Source of the DNA: an uncultured bacterium
Lineage (GTDB): Bacteria > Bacillota > Clostridia > Lachnospirales > Lachnospiraceae
Reading direction: 5' to 3'
NCBI GenBank assembly: GCA_947071365.1
Contig: CAMTFT010000151.1
Coordinates: 1-5,464 of the forward strand
DNA length: 5,464 nt
Both the position numbers and the translations under genes were made by a program. Below are positions 1 through 5,464 of this stretch, one piece after another (position 1 is the stretch's first letter; each line of letters starts with the position of its first letter). Below the pieces are notes generated by a model, which worked only from the letters and a program-made list of their open reading frames with translations, searched no databases and was not told where the DNA came from.

Positions 1-46
1 AGATGTAGCTCCGTCTCGTGGGCTCGGAGATGTGTATAAGAGACAG
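1..46 (+). other. Nextera i7 sequencing adapter (assembly artefact)
   Basis: This is not genomic DNA. Bases 28-46 are the 19-base Tn5 mosaic end (AGATGTGTATAAGAGACAG), bases 13-27 are the Nextera read-2 adapter stem, and bases 5-12 (GTAGCTCC) sit exactly where the i7 index lies; I recognise the index as that of Nextera primer N718. The same sequence in reverse complement closes the other end of the window. The bases next to the two mosaic ends (47-55 and 5413-5421) do not match, so there is no 9-bp target duplication of the sort a real Tn5 insertion leaves. The pair should be trimmed and not annotated as terminal inverted repeats of a transposon. Confidence 0.98.
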
Positions 47-103
47 TGTCCACTCTGAGAAATTTGAAACCGGGCCGCCGTAACTTAATGATTAAGGTAT
101 GTT

Positions 104-949
104 TTATTCTGTTCTGGCACAGACAAAGACGATCCCGAAAGCTCCGGGGCCGATATGTGTTCCGATGGTGGAACCGATCTGCAGCATTTCGTTCGTGGAA
201 TAGCCTGATTTTTGCAGCTTCTTTTCAAAGGCGCAGCAGTTTTCCGTTCCGTAGGAGTAAATCGGATAAGCCGGAAAAGCAGGATCGATACCAAGAGCTT
301 CCAGTTGGTTTAAAATGGCATGGATCGCCTTGTTCTTGCCAAGGCATTTGCCAAGGATATCGATAGTTCCTTCTTTGCTTACGGTAATAATAGGCTTTAT
401 GTTGGCAAGGTCGCCGATGGCTGCGGCGGCTTTGCTGATCCGGCCTCCGCGGCCCAGAAATTCCAGTGTATCCAGCGCAGCCAGCACCTTTACCCTGGGC
501 TTTAACTGCTCGATCTCCCGCACGATATCTGCGGCGATGCGTCCCTCTCTTCGAAGTCGGCACGCGTGATCCGCCATCACTTTGATGGTATATGTGGCGG
601 AAAGTGAGTCGATCAGGTAGATGGAATCGTACTCCACCATATTTTTAGCGAGAACAGCGCTCTGATATGTACCGCTTAAGCCAGAGGAGAGCAGGATACA
701 GATGAGCTCATCTCCCTTTTCCTTTGCATCCTTAAAGATGTCAATGAATGACTGCGGCGAGGGCTGCGAGGTCTTTGGAAAATCGTTGCTGCTTTGCAGT
801 ATCTCATAGAATTCATCCCGCCCCAGATCGTATCCGTCGACGTACGTTTTTTCTCCAATCGTAATGGTAATGGGGACAAGCTCCATATCTTTATTTTTAA
901 TTTCCTCTATGGTGTAGTCAGAAGAGGAGTCTACCAGTATTCGAATCAT
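104..949 (-). CDS. DegV family protein (FakB-like fatty-acid-binding protein)
   Basis: Full-length 281-residue DegV-family protein, the usual size for the family. DegV/FakB proteins bind one fatty acid and, with the kinase FakA, present it for phosphorylation to acyl-phosphate for membrane phospholipid synthesis; the cytosolic role here is inferred from the family. Visible hallmarks in order: N-terminal VDSSSD (residues 6-11), TSQPSP (60-65), SSGLSGTYQSA (88-98), LEFLGRGGRIS (162-172) and the C-terminal THIGPGAFG (264-272). Thr60, Ser92 and His265 fall where FakB proteins place the Thr/Ser/His set that holds the fatty-acid carboxylate. The ATG overlaps the stop of the upstream marR-type gene (ATGA, 946-949) and has GGAGG seven bases upstream, which fixes the start and implies translational coupling. 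No convincing terminator is visible in the 57 genomic bases left downstream. No fakA is in the window, and many Clostridia carry several DegV paralogues, so the ligand is unknown. Confidence 0.93.
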   Translation of the reverse strand: MIRILVDSSSDYTIEEIKNKDMELVPITITIGEKTYVDGYDLGRDEFYEILQSSNDFPKTSQPSPQSFIDIFKDAKEKGDELICILLSSGLSGTYQSAVLAKNMVEYDSIYLIDSLSATYTIKVMADHACRLRREGRIAADIVREIEQLKPRVKVLAALDTLEFLGRGGRISKAAAAIGDLANIKPIITVSKEGTIDILGKCLGKNKAIHAILNQLEALGIDPAFPAYPIYSYGTENCCAFEKKLQKSGYSTNEMLQIGSTIGTHIGPGAFGIVFVCARTE

Positions 950-1386
950 TTCAGTACCTCCGTTGCGGTGTCAGCCACCAGATTGCAGATTCGGATCGCC
1001 TCATCTGCCGTGTCAGTTCCTATCTTGTCAATAATAGAGCCAATGATTTCCAGTATCCTTTGATGCTGCTCATGGTATACTTCGATCTGTGCCAGATCCA
1101 AACGTATATAAATCTGCCGTTTATCTTTCTGGGAACGTTCCTTTACGATGATTTTTTTCTTTTCCATGCAGTTCAGCGTGCGGTTCATCTGGGATTTCAG
1201 CATCCTGGTCTCACGGCACAGATCCGTGGCCGTCATCTTCTGCTCCGGATGCTTCAGCGTATTCCAGTAAAGAATATTGCAGATGAGAGATTCGTTGTAG
1301 GGCATGTCTGAGGCGAGCCGCGTATTGTTTATACCGACGGACAGCCGCAGCCAGGCGTTCAAGAGTTCTTCATTTCTGTTATTCAT
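946..1386 (-). CDS. MarR family winged-helix transcriptional regulator
   Basis: A 146-residue protein of normal MarR length. It is expected to bind DNA as a dimer and to respond to a small ligand. Residues 1-45 and about 98-146 are the helical dimerisation parts. The winged helix-turn-helix runs from about 50 to 95: MTATDLCRET (51-60), a recognition helix around 61-75, then the wing with the family's D-x-R signature (D88-K89-R90) before QIYIRL. The ATG at 1384-1386 is preceded by a weak G-rich ribosome site (GGGGAT), so initiation may be modest. The gene is first in a two-gene operon with the DegV-family gene, overlapping it by four bases. That tight link makes regulation of, or response to, fatty acids a reasonable guess, as for FabT, a MarR protein of streptococcal fatty-acid synthesis; this is inference, and the sequence is not recognisably FabT. 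Confidence 0.87.
   Translation of the reverse strand: MNNRNEELLNAWLRLSVGINNTRLASDMPYNESLICNILYWNTLKHPEQKMTATDLCRETRMLKSQMNRTLNCMEKKKIIVKERSQKDKRQIYIRLDLAQIEVYHEQHQRILEIIGSIIDKIGTDTADEAIRICNLVADTATEVLK
956..961 (-). promoter_or_regulatory. Ribosome binding site of the DegV-family gene, inside marR 3' end
   Basis: On the minus strand GGAGGT lies seven bases before the ATG at 949-947, wholly inside the last codons of the MarR gene. With the ATGA stop/start overlap it supports coupled translation while still allowing independent initiation at a strong site. It also decides the start codon chosen for the DegV-family protein. Confidence 0.85.
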
Positions 1387-1453
1387 AAATGATCATCCCC
1401 ATATAATATTGTCTGGTCGTATGGTTCCGGTATTGAAACAGTGCAAAAGTTCA

Positions 1454-1471
1454 CAATGTATACTATCATTG
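1454..1471. promoter_or_regulatory. Candidate MarR operator over the -10
   Basis: CAATG (1454-1458) and CATTG (1467-1471) are perfect 5-base inverted arms separated by 8 bases, an 18-bp dyad of the size MarR dimers bind. It overlaps the -10 of the operon promoter and the expected transcription start region, so binding would block RNA polymerase and give autorepression, the common MarR arrangement. The arms are short and the central 8 bases are not symmetrical, so this is a candidate only. Confidence 0.4.
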
Positions 1472-1488
1472 GGGAGGGGGAGTGTCAA
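1460..1488 (-). promoter_or_regulatory. Promoter of the marR-degV operon
   Basis: Reading the minus strand there is a perfect -35 TTGACA (1488-1483), a 17-base spacer and a -10 TAGTAT (1465-1460, four of six consensus bases). The predicted start is near 1453, giving a leader of about 67 nt before the ATG at 1386. The spacer is very C-rich (plus-strand G tracts), and a short inverted repeat brackets the -10. Spacing and -35 match are those of a housekeeping sigma-A promoter. Confidence 0.75.
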
Positions 1489-1514
1489 GGGGGAAAGAGA
1501 ACTTTAATGGATTT

Positions 1515-1550
1515 CAGCAGATTAATTCTGTACGCAAAATAAATCTGCTG
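1515..1550. repeat. 9-bp inverted repeat in the divergent intergenic region
   Basis: CAGCAGATT (1515-1523) and AATCTGCTG (1542-1550) are perfect inverted arms with an 18-base AT-rich centre. No T-run follows on either strand, so it does not look like a terminator. It lies between the divergent marR and valS promoters, 27 bp upstream of the marR -35 and 95 bp upstream of the valS -35. The rest of 1489-1644 shows no gene, no credible small ORF with a ribosome site, and no other structure I can support. Confidence 0.5.
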
Positions 1551-1644
1551 CAAAGACAGAGCCCATTACTCCCTTTATGTATAACAGTTCAACCCGTGCT
1601 CATTCGTAAAGGCTGGAAAATGTCTTTATGATGGAAAGAACAGC

Positions 1645-1673
1645 TTGACAAAACGCCGTTGTTTCGCTAAGAT
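1645..1673 (+). promoter_or_regulatory. Promoter of the T-box leader and valS
   Basis: Perfect -35 TTGACA (1645-1650), a 17-base spacer and -10 TAAGAT (1668-1673, five of six consensus bases). The predicted start near 1680 lies about 10 bases before the base of T-box Stem I, as expected for these leaders. Expression should be constitutive at initiation, with control exerted by attenuation downstream. Confidence 0.85.
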
Positions 1674-1778
1674 TAAAAACATCAGAAAAAGGTTATGAGA
1701 AAGAGGAGTACGCACTGCGCACCAAAAGAGAGGACGGCTCACCGGCTGAAAGGCTGTCTGGGAAAGCGGGTACGGAAG

Positions 1779-1781
1779 GTA
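1779..1781 (+). promoter_or_regulatory. T-box specifier codon GTA (valine)
   Basis: In the 3' strand of the specifier loop, GAA (1775-1777) is followed by one base, then GTA (1779-1781) and a purine, directly before the CTTTT that pairs with AAGAG on the other strand. GTA is a valine codon and the next gene is valS, so specifier and product agree. A one-base shift would read GGT (glycine); the downstream gene and the usual one-base spacing after GAA favour GTA. Confidence 0.7.
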
Positions 1782-1957
1782 GCTTTTGAACTGAAGGGCT
1801 GAAGCCGCATGCATGTGGAACCGGGATGCAGAGATATGGATCACGGTGGGCATGGTGGTGCGTAAGCCGTTCCGGGAATTCCCGTTACAGAAGAAAAGAG
1901 ATGCAGACGCGCCTGACACAGGGAGAATCCTGTGTGGGAGGAAGCTGTCTGTAAGAA

Positions 1958-1971
1958 AAGGTGGTACCGCG
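1958..1971 (+). promoter_or_regulatory. T-box sequence of the antiterminator
   Basis: AAGGTGGTACCGCG is an almost perfect copy of the conserved T-box motif. TGGT (1962-1965) is the bulge that pairs with the tRNA acceptor end; its last base T calls for discriminator base A, which tRNA-Val normally has. AAAGG (1957-1961) can pair with CCTTT (1982-1986), the antiterminator lower stem, which uses the 5' arm of the terminator and so makes the two folds mutually exclusive. Confidence 0.95.
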
Positions 1972-1978
1972 AGACATT

Positions 1979-2012
1979 CGCCCTTTGCACATTGTGCAGA
2001 GGGCGTTTTTTT
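1979..2012 (+). terminator. T-box intrinsic terminator
   Basis: A 12-bp stem (1979-1990 with 1994-2005, one G-U pair) closes a 3-base loop ATT and is followed by seven T residues (2006-2012). It is very stable and should stop transcription before valS unless the antiterminator forms. Immediately after the T-run, TTTCGCGAAA (2010-2019) is a 10-bp palindrome that overlaps the last T residues. Confidence 0.93.
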
Positions 2013-2030
2013 CGCGAAAGCAATGAGCCG

Positions 2031-2183
2031 TGCAAAAGCAGCGAAAGCCGAAACGGCCGTTTACGGACGGATTTGGCAGGCGCTGATTTTATAGGGCGAA
2101 TACCCGCGACCGAGGAAATGCGGAGCATTTTTGAGGTTGAAGCATGGCTCATTTTGTAGACAAGTTTATGCAAAAGCAGCGAA
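2031..2183 (+). repeat. 15-bp direct repeat pair in the valS leader
   Basis: TGCAAAAGCAGCGAA occurs identically at 2031-2045 and 2169-2183, 138 bp apart. The first copy follows the T-box terminator and the second ends 11 bases before the valS AGGAGG. An 11-base core (CAAAAGCAGCG) appears again inside valS at 4204-4214, probably by chance. The two leader copies could mark a past duplication or the edges of an inserted segment, or be a binding site in DNA or RNA. Confidence 0.7.
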
Positions 2184-2194
2184 TATCTTAGAAC

Positions 2195-2200
2195 AGGAGG
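2195..2200 (+). promoter_or_regulatory. valS: Ribosome binding site of valS
   Basis: A perfect AGGAGG sits seven bases upstream of the ATG at 2208. It fixes the start, and its strength suits a highly translated housekeeping gene. Confidence 0.93.
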
Positions 2201-2207
2201 AAAAATC

Positions 2208-4865
2208 ATGAGCAAGGAGCTTGCCAAGACCTACGACCCGAAGGGGCTGGAGGATCGACTTTATCAGAAATGGCTGGATAAAAAATATTTCCATGCCGAG
2301 CCAAATCCAAACAAAAAACCGTTCACTATCGTTATCCCGCCGCCAAACGTTACGGGACAGCTTCATATGGGTCATGCGCTGGATGAGACGATGCAGGATA
2401 TCCTGATCCGTTTTAAGAGGATGCAGGGATATGAGGCGCTGTGGCAGCCGGGTACGGATCATGCGGCAATCGCTACGGAGGTGAAGGTTACTGCAAAGCT
2501 GAAGGAGCAGGGGATTGATAAGGACGAGATTGGCCGGGAAGAATTTTTGAAGCATGCCTGGGCATGGAAGGAAGAGTACGGTGGAAAGATCATCAATCAG
2601 CTTAAAAAGCTGGGCGCTTCCGCTGACTGGGACAGAGAGCGCTTTACCATGGATGAGGGCTGCTCGAAGGCTGTTCAGGAGGTATTTATCCGCCTTTACG
2701 AAAAAGGCTATATTTATAAAGGTTCCAGGATCATCAACTGGTGTCCCATCTGCCACACGTCCATTTCCGATGCCGAGGTAGAGCACGTGGATCAGGATGG
2801 ATTCTTCTGGCACATCAATTACCCGATCGTTGGAGAAGAGGGCAAGTTTGTCGAGATCGCGACGACGCGTCCCGAGACACTGCTGGGAGATACGGCAGTT
2901 GCCGTAAATCCGGAGGACGAGCGGTATCAGCATTTGATCGGCAAGATGCTGGAGCTTCCTCTGACGGGTAGACAGATTCCGGTGATTGCAGATTCTTACG
3001 TAGACAAAGAGTTCGGAACAGGCTGTGTTAAGATCACTCCGGCACACGACCCGAATGATTTTGAGGTGGGAAAGCGTCATGATCTGCCGGAGATCAATAT
3101 CATGAATGATGATGCGACTATCAACGAGCTGGGCGGCAAATATGCAGGTATGGATCGCTATGAAGCCCGGAGAGCAATCGTAAAGGATCTGGAGGAGCTG
3201 GGGCTTCTCGTAAAGGTAGTTCCGCATAATCACAGCGTTGGAACACATGACCGCTGCAAGACGACTGTTGAGCCGATGATCAAGCCGCAGTGGTTTGTAA
3301 AGATGGACGAAATGGCAAAGCCGGCCATCGAAGCTCTGAAAAACGGTACGCTTCAGTTCGTTCCGGATCGATTTGATAAGACATACCTGCACTGGCTTGA
3401 AAATATCCGTGACTGGTGTATTTCCCGGCAGCTCTGGTGGGGACACCGGATTCCGGCATATTACTGCGACGAGTGCGGTGAGACGGTAGTGGCAAGAGAG
3501 ATGCCGAAGGTTTGCCCGAAGTGCGGTTGTACGCATCTGACACAGGACGAGGATACGCTGGATACATGGTTCTCCTCTGCTCTGTGGCCGTTTTCTACCC
3601 TGGGCTGGCCGGACAAGACGCCGGAGCTGGAGTACTTCTATCCGACGGATGTGCTTGTTACGGGATATGATATCATTTTCTTCTGGGTTATCCGTATGGT
3701 ATTCTCTGCTCTGGAACAGACGGGAGAGGTGCCATTCCATCACGTGCTGATCCACGGTCTTGTGAGGGATTCCCAGGGGCGCAAGATGAGCAAGTCTCTT
3801 GGAAACGGAATTGATCCGCTGGAGATCATTGACCAGTACGGTGCCGACGCACTTCGCCTGACACTGATGACCGGAAATGCGCCGGGCAACGATATGCGTT
3901 TCTATATGGAACGTGTGGAATCTTCCCGGAATTTTGCAAATAAGGTATGGAACGCTTCCAGATTTATTATGATGAATCTGGAAAAGGCGGAGGTTCCGGT
4001 AGAGATTGACCTTGACACACTTACAAGCGCGGATAAATGGATTCTTTCCAAGGTAAATACGCTGGCAAAAGATGTGACCGAGAACATGGAGAAATATGAG
4101 CTCGGTATCGCGGTACAGAAGGTATATGATTTTATCTGGGAGGAATTCTGCGACTGGTATATCGAGATGGTAAAACCGCGTCTCTACAATGATGCAGACA
4201 ATACAAAAGCAGCGGCGCTGTGGACACTGAAAACGGTTCTGACGAATGCATTGAAGCTGCTTCATCCGTATATGCCATTTATCACGGAAGAAATTTTCTG
4301 CACACTGCAGCCACAGGAGGAGTCTATTATGATCTCAGCGTGGCCTGAGTTCAGGGCAGAGTGGGATTTCGCAGCGGATGAAAAGGCAGTGGAGACGATC
4401 AAAGAAGCTGTCAGAGGTATCCGTAATGTCCGTACAGGTATGAATGTGCCGCCGAGCAAGAAGGCCCAGGTGTACGTTGTCTCTGAAAATGCGGATGTCC
4501 GCAGTATTTTCGAGCACGGTAAAGTATTCTTTGCCACACTGGGATACGCCAGCGAGGTACACGTACAGGCAGACAGGGCAGGTATCAGCGAGGATGCCGT
4601 ATCTGCGGTAATTCCGGAGGCGGTGGTTTATATGCCGTTTGCTGAGCTGGTTGATCTGGAAAAAGAAATCGAGCGCCTGAAAAAGGAAGAGGAGCGTCTG
4701 ACAAAGGAGCTTGCCCGGGTAAACGGCATGCTGAGCAACGAGCGTTTCATCAGCAAAGCGCCCAAAGCCAAGATCGATGAGGAAAAGGCGAAGCTTGAGA
4801 AGTATACACAGATGATGAATCAGGTGAAGGAACGGCTCGAGGCAGTTTCTGCGATGTCCAAATAA
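2208..4865 (+). CDS. valS: Valine--tRNA ligase (valyl-tRNA synthetase, class Ia)
   Basis: Cytosolic enzyme that charges tRNA-Val with valine using ATP. It is complete at 885 residues, the normal bacterial length. The Rossmann catalytic core carries PPPNVTG (44-50), the HIGH motif as HMGH (53-56), [10 protein letters not shown] (82-91), [17 protein letters not shown] (481-497) and KMSKS (526-530). The inserted CP1 editing domain (about 190-345), which hydrolyses mischarged Thr-tRNA, has [12 protein letters not shown] (219-230), [12 protein letters not shown] (270-281) and GTHDR (345-349). Cysteine pairs CPIC (179-182), CDEC (420-423) and CPKC (436-439) look like zinc-binding knuckles. The anticodon-binding domain spans about 605-755, and residues 812-880 form the coiled-coil tRNA arm typical of ValRS. 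AGGAGG seven bases upstream fixes the start. Expression is controlled by the upstream T-box. No truncation, frameshift or missing catalytic residue is seen. No folC follows, unlike in many Bacillota; a terminator comes 37 bases downstream. Confidence 0.99.
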   Translation: MSKELAKTYDPKGLEDRLYQKWLDKKYFHAEPNPNKKPFTIVIPPPNVTGQLHMGHALDETMQDILIRFKRMQGYEALWQPGTDHAAIATEVKVTAKLKEQGIDKDEIGREEFLKHAWAWKEEYGGKIINQLKKLGASADWDRERFTMDEGCSKAVQEVFIRLYEKGYIYKGSRIINWCPICHTSISDAEVEHVDQDGFFWHINYPIVGEEGKFVEIATTRPETLLGDTAVAVNPEDERYQHLIGKMLELPLTGRQIPVIADSYVDKEFGTGCVKITPAHDPNDFEVGKRHDLPEINIMNDDATINELGGKYAGMDRYEARRAIVKDLEELGLLVKVVPHNHSVGTHDRCKTTVEPMIKPQWFVKMDEMAKPAIEALKNGTLQFVPDRFDKTYLHWLENIRDWCISRQLWWGHRIPAYYCDECGETVVAREMPKVCPKCGCTHLTQDEDTLDTWFSSALWPFSTLGWPDKTPELEYFYPTDVLVTGYDIIFFWVIRMVFSALEQTGEVPFHHVLIHGLVRDSQGRKMSKSLGNGIDPLEIIDQYGADALRLTLMTGNAPGNDMRFYMERVESSRNFANKVWNASRFIMMNLEKAEVPVEIDLDTLTSADKWILSKVNTLAKDVTENMEKYELGIAVQKVYDFIWEEFCDWYIEMVKPRLYNDADNTKAAALWTLKTVLTNALKLLHPYMPFITEEIFCTLQPQEESIMISAWPEFRAEWDFAADEKAVETIKEAVRGIRNVRTGMNVPPSKKAQVYVVSENADVRSIFEHGKVFFATLGYASEVHVQADRAGISEDAVSAVIPEAVVYMPFAELVDLEKEIERLKKEEERLTKELARVNGMLSNERFISKAPKAKIDEEKAKLEKYTQMMNQVKERLEAVSAMSK

Positions 4866-4902
4866 AAGGAAACAGAGGAAAAACTCAGAATAGAAATATG
4901 AC

Positions 4903-4948
4903 AAAACAGGAGATATCCAACTACAAAAATGGGGGTATCTCCTGTTTT
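4903..4948. terminator. Bidirectional intrinsic terminator between convergent genes
   Basis: AAAACAGGAGATA (4903-4915) pairs perfectly over 13 bp with TATCTCCTGTTTT (4936-4948), with a further CC/GG pair past a bulged T and an otherwise open loop. The arms end in T runs on the plus strand and in A runs that become T runs on the minus strand. It therefore can end valS transcripts and those of the convergent nuclease-like gene, whose stop codon (4955-4957) is only six bases away. Confidence 0.85.
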
Positions 4949-4954
4949 CGCCTG

Positions 4955-5421
4955 TTATTTATGGGTACGTTCCAGTTCGGCAATGCGCTCTAACGCTTTT
5001 TGGTAAGCAAGCTCTTTTTCCCGCAGAAGTGAGGCCTGCTGGTTTAATTGCGAAGCCTGCTGGTTTAATTGCGAGGCTTGCTGGTCTAATTGCAGGGCCT
5101 GCTGATCCAGCTTGGCATTTTTCTGATTGATTTCCTCCTGCATTTCATCAATCATATATTGAACTGTATTCCGGTCAAGCTCCTGTAACTCTTTTGAAAA
5201 CATTCCCATCACCTCTTCAATGTTGCGGCAGATATCATATACGTGCTCGTATAGCGGCTTGAAGTCAGCGTATGCATTAATAAGGAAAATGATTATTTCC
5301 GGGTCATCGCAGCTCAGAAAAGCAAGCCATGCTTCCAGCCGATTGTTGATACCTTTATTTTGCAGGCTTTTATTGAAGATGTCAAGTGGAATGAATACGT
5401 ATTTCTGGAGCAGTTCCAGTT
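4955..5421 (-). CDS. Rpn-family PD-(D/E)XK nuclease/putative transposase, 5'-truncated by contig end
   Basis: The frame stays open from the TAA at 4957-4955 to the edge of the genomic insert, giving at least 154 residues. The internal GTG at 5212 (reading V-M-G-M-F) is therefore not a real start. The visible N-terminal part includes RLEAWLAFLS (27-36), DDPE (38-41), then LYEHVYDICRNIEEV ending at residue 70 and MFSKELQELDRNTVQYMIDEM after it. I recognise this pattern from the C-terminal half of the 'Rpn family recombination-promoting nuclease/putative transposase' proteins common in Lachnospiraceae; the PD-(D/E)XK catalytic part would lie upstream, outside the window. From about residue 95 the protein becomes a Gln-rich coiled coil built of near-identical heptads (Q-L-N-Q-Q-A-S). 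Family members are linked to RecA-independent recombination; activity here cannot be judged. Its promoter is not in the window. Confidence 0.82.
5031..5114 (-). repeat. 21-bp tandem repeat encoding heptads
   Basis: Four 21-bp units (5031-5051, 5052-5072, 5073-5093, and a more diverged 5094-5114) share a core read on the plus strand as GCCTGCTGGTTTAATTGC. Units one and two differ at one base. Each encodes one heptad of the coiled coil in the Rpn-type protein, so gain or loss of units keeps the frame and changes coil length by exactly two helical turns. Confidence 0.9.
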
Positions 5422-5464
5422 CTGTCTCTTATACACATCTCCGAGCCCACGAGACGGAGCTACA
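5422..5464 (-). other. Nextera i7 sequencing adapter (assembly artefact)
   Basis: Reverse complement of the adapter at the left end: mosaic end at 5422-5440 (CTGTCTCTTATACACATCT), adapter stem 5441-5455 and index GGAGCTAC at 5456-5463. It interrupts the nuclease-like gene at 5421, so anything read through this point, including the codon spanning 5420-5422, is artificial. Confidence 0.98.

Larger units (their letters stand above)
1680..2012 (+). promoter_or_regulatory. T-box riboswitch (tRNA-Val sensing leader of valS)
   Basis: Transcriptional T-box leader: uncharged tRNA pairs its anticodon with the specifier and its NCCA end with the T-box bulge, stabilising an antiterminator so that valS is transcribed when valine is short. 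Stem I can be traced by pairing: base GGTT (1691-1694) with AACT (1789-1792), a K-turn with GA runs on both strands, AAGAG (1701-1705) with CTTTT (1783-1787), then the specifier loop with AGTA (1707-1710) opposite GAA (1775-1777). Above it are AGAGAG (1726-1731 region) and an apical stem 1732-1738/1753-1759 (GGACGGC-type with GCTGTCT). A Stem II candidate pairs 1817-1824 with 1867-1873. The CCCGTTAC element (1880s) follows, then Stem III, with perfect 7-bp arms ACACAGG (1916-1922) and CCTGTGT (1929-1935). The T-box sequence and terminator are listed separately. The T-box identity is secure; individual helices were drawn by eye. Confidence 0.95.
2013..2207 (+). other. Long structured leader between T-box terminator and valS
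   Basis: This 195-nt segment of the read-through mRNA has no gene with a credible ribosome site. It holds a 15-bp direct repeat (listed separately), an 11-base inverted pairing AATGAGCCGTG (2022-2032) with CATGGCTCATT (2143-2153, one G-U pair), a 12-bp palindrome AAACGGCCGTTT (2051-2062), and a small hairpin AAATGC/GCATTT (2116-2121/2125-2130) followed by further T residues to 2132, which resembles a weak terminator. Many T-box genes start much closer to the terminator. I can name no known element for this stretch. Confidence 0.5.

Noticed and set aside
84..96. CTTAAT-G-ATTAAG inverted repeat just downstream of the DegV-family gene
   Set aside because: The stem is AT-rich and only six base pairs long, with a one-base centre and no T-run on the minus strand, so it cannot be called a terminator.
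1813..2094. A 93-codon plus-strand frame across the T-box leader
   Set aside because: It runs through Stem II, Stem III, the T-box motif and the terminator, all of which are functional RNA, and has no ribosome binding site.
2166..4265. A 699-codon open frame on the minus strand opposite valS
   Set aside because: Its codons lie in exact register with valS codons, where antisense stops arise only from TTA, CTA and TCA. Strong avoidance of those codons in valS leaves the frame open. The protein is unlike any family I know, and no ribosome site or domain supports it.
4335..4904. A 189-codon minus-strand frame over the 3' end of valS
   Set aside because: It is a shadow of valS, antisense to the anticodon-binding and coiled-coil regions, without a ribosome site or a recognisable domain.
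5031..5114. CRISPR-like array from regularly spaced repeats
   Set aside because: The 21-bp units are directly contiguous with no spacers, and they encode an in-frame heptad repeat; this is a coding tandem repeat.
4955..5212. A complete 85-residue small coiled-coil protein starting at GTG 5212
   Set aside because: The reading frame continues without a stop to the insert edge at 5421, with family-typical sequence upstream, so the GTG is internal to a truncated larger gene.
1..5464. A transposon bounded by 43-46-bp terminal inverted repeats (Tn5-like mosaic ends)
   Set aside because: The repeats are Nextera adapter with an index barcode, there is no target-site duplication in the adjoining bases, and the inside holds ordinary chromosomal genes with no Tn5 transposase.

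Overview
The window looks like a complete short draft contig from a low-to-mid-GC Gram-positive bacterium, most likely a gut Lachnospiraceae or close Clostridia relative. The evidence is a class-typical T-box leader in front of valS, strong AGGAGG ribosome binding sites, a DegV/FakB-type protein, and a PD-(D/E)XK 'Rpn-type' nuclease/transposase of the kind I associate with Lachnospiraceae. This placement is from family recognition, not a database search. Both ends (1-46 and 5422-5464) are Illumina Nextera adapter with the same i7 index, so the real genomic insert is 47-5421.

Left part, minus strand (104-1386): a two-gene operon of a MarR-family regulator followed by a DegV-family fatty-acid-binding protein. 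The two genes overlap by ATGA and are driven by a TTGACA-17-TAGTAT promoter. A short inverted repeat brackets the -10 and could be the regulator's own operator.

Centre, plus strand (1645-2207): a consensus-like promoter feeds a T-box riboswitch leader. I could trace Stem I with its K-turn and specifier loop (specifier GTA, valine), Stem III, the 14-nt T-box sequence and a strong terminator. About 195 nt of further leader lie between the terminator and valS; they carry a 15-bp direct repeat, a long-range inverted repeat and palindromes that I cannot explain.

Right part (2208-4865): valS, a full-length 885-residue valyl-tRNA synthetase, regulated by uncharged tRNA-Val through the T-box. A bidirectional terminator separates it from a convergent minus-strand gene (4955-5421). 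That gene is the C-terminal part of an Rpn-family nuclease/transposase, cut off by the contig end, with a coiled-coil tail encoded by 21-bp tandem repeats.

I found no previously undescribed multi-gene system. The most interesting points are the unexplained structured leader downstream of the T-box terminator, a competing pairing inside the T-box, the MarR/FakB-like coupling, and the tandem repeat in the nuclease gene.
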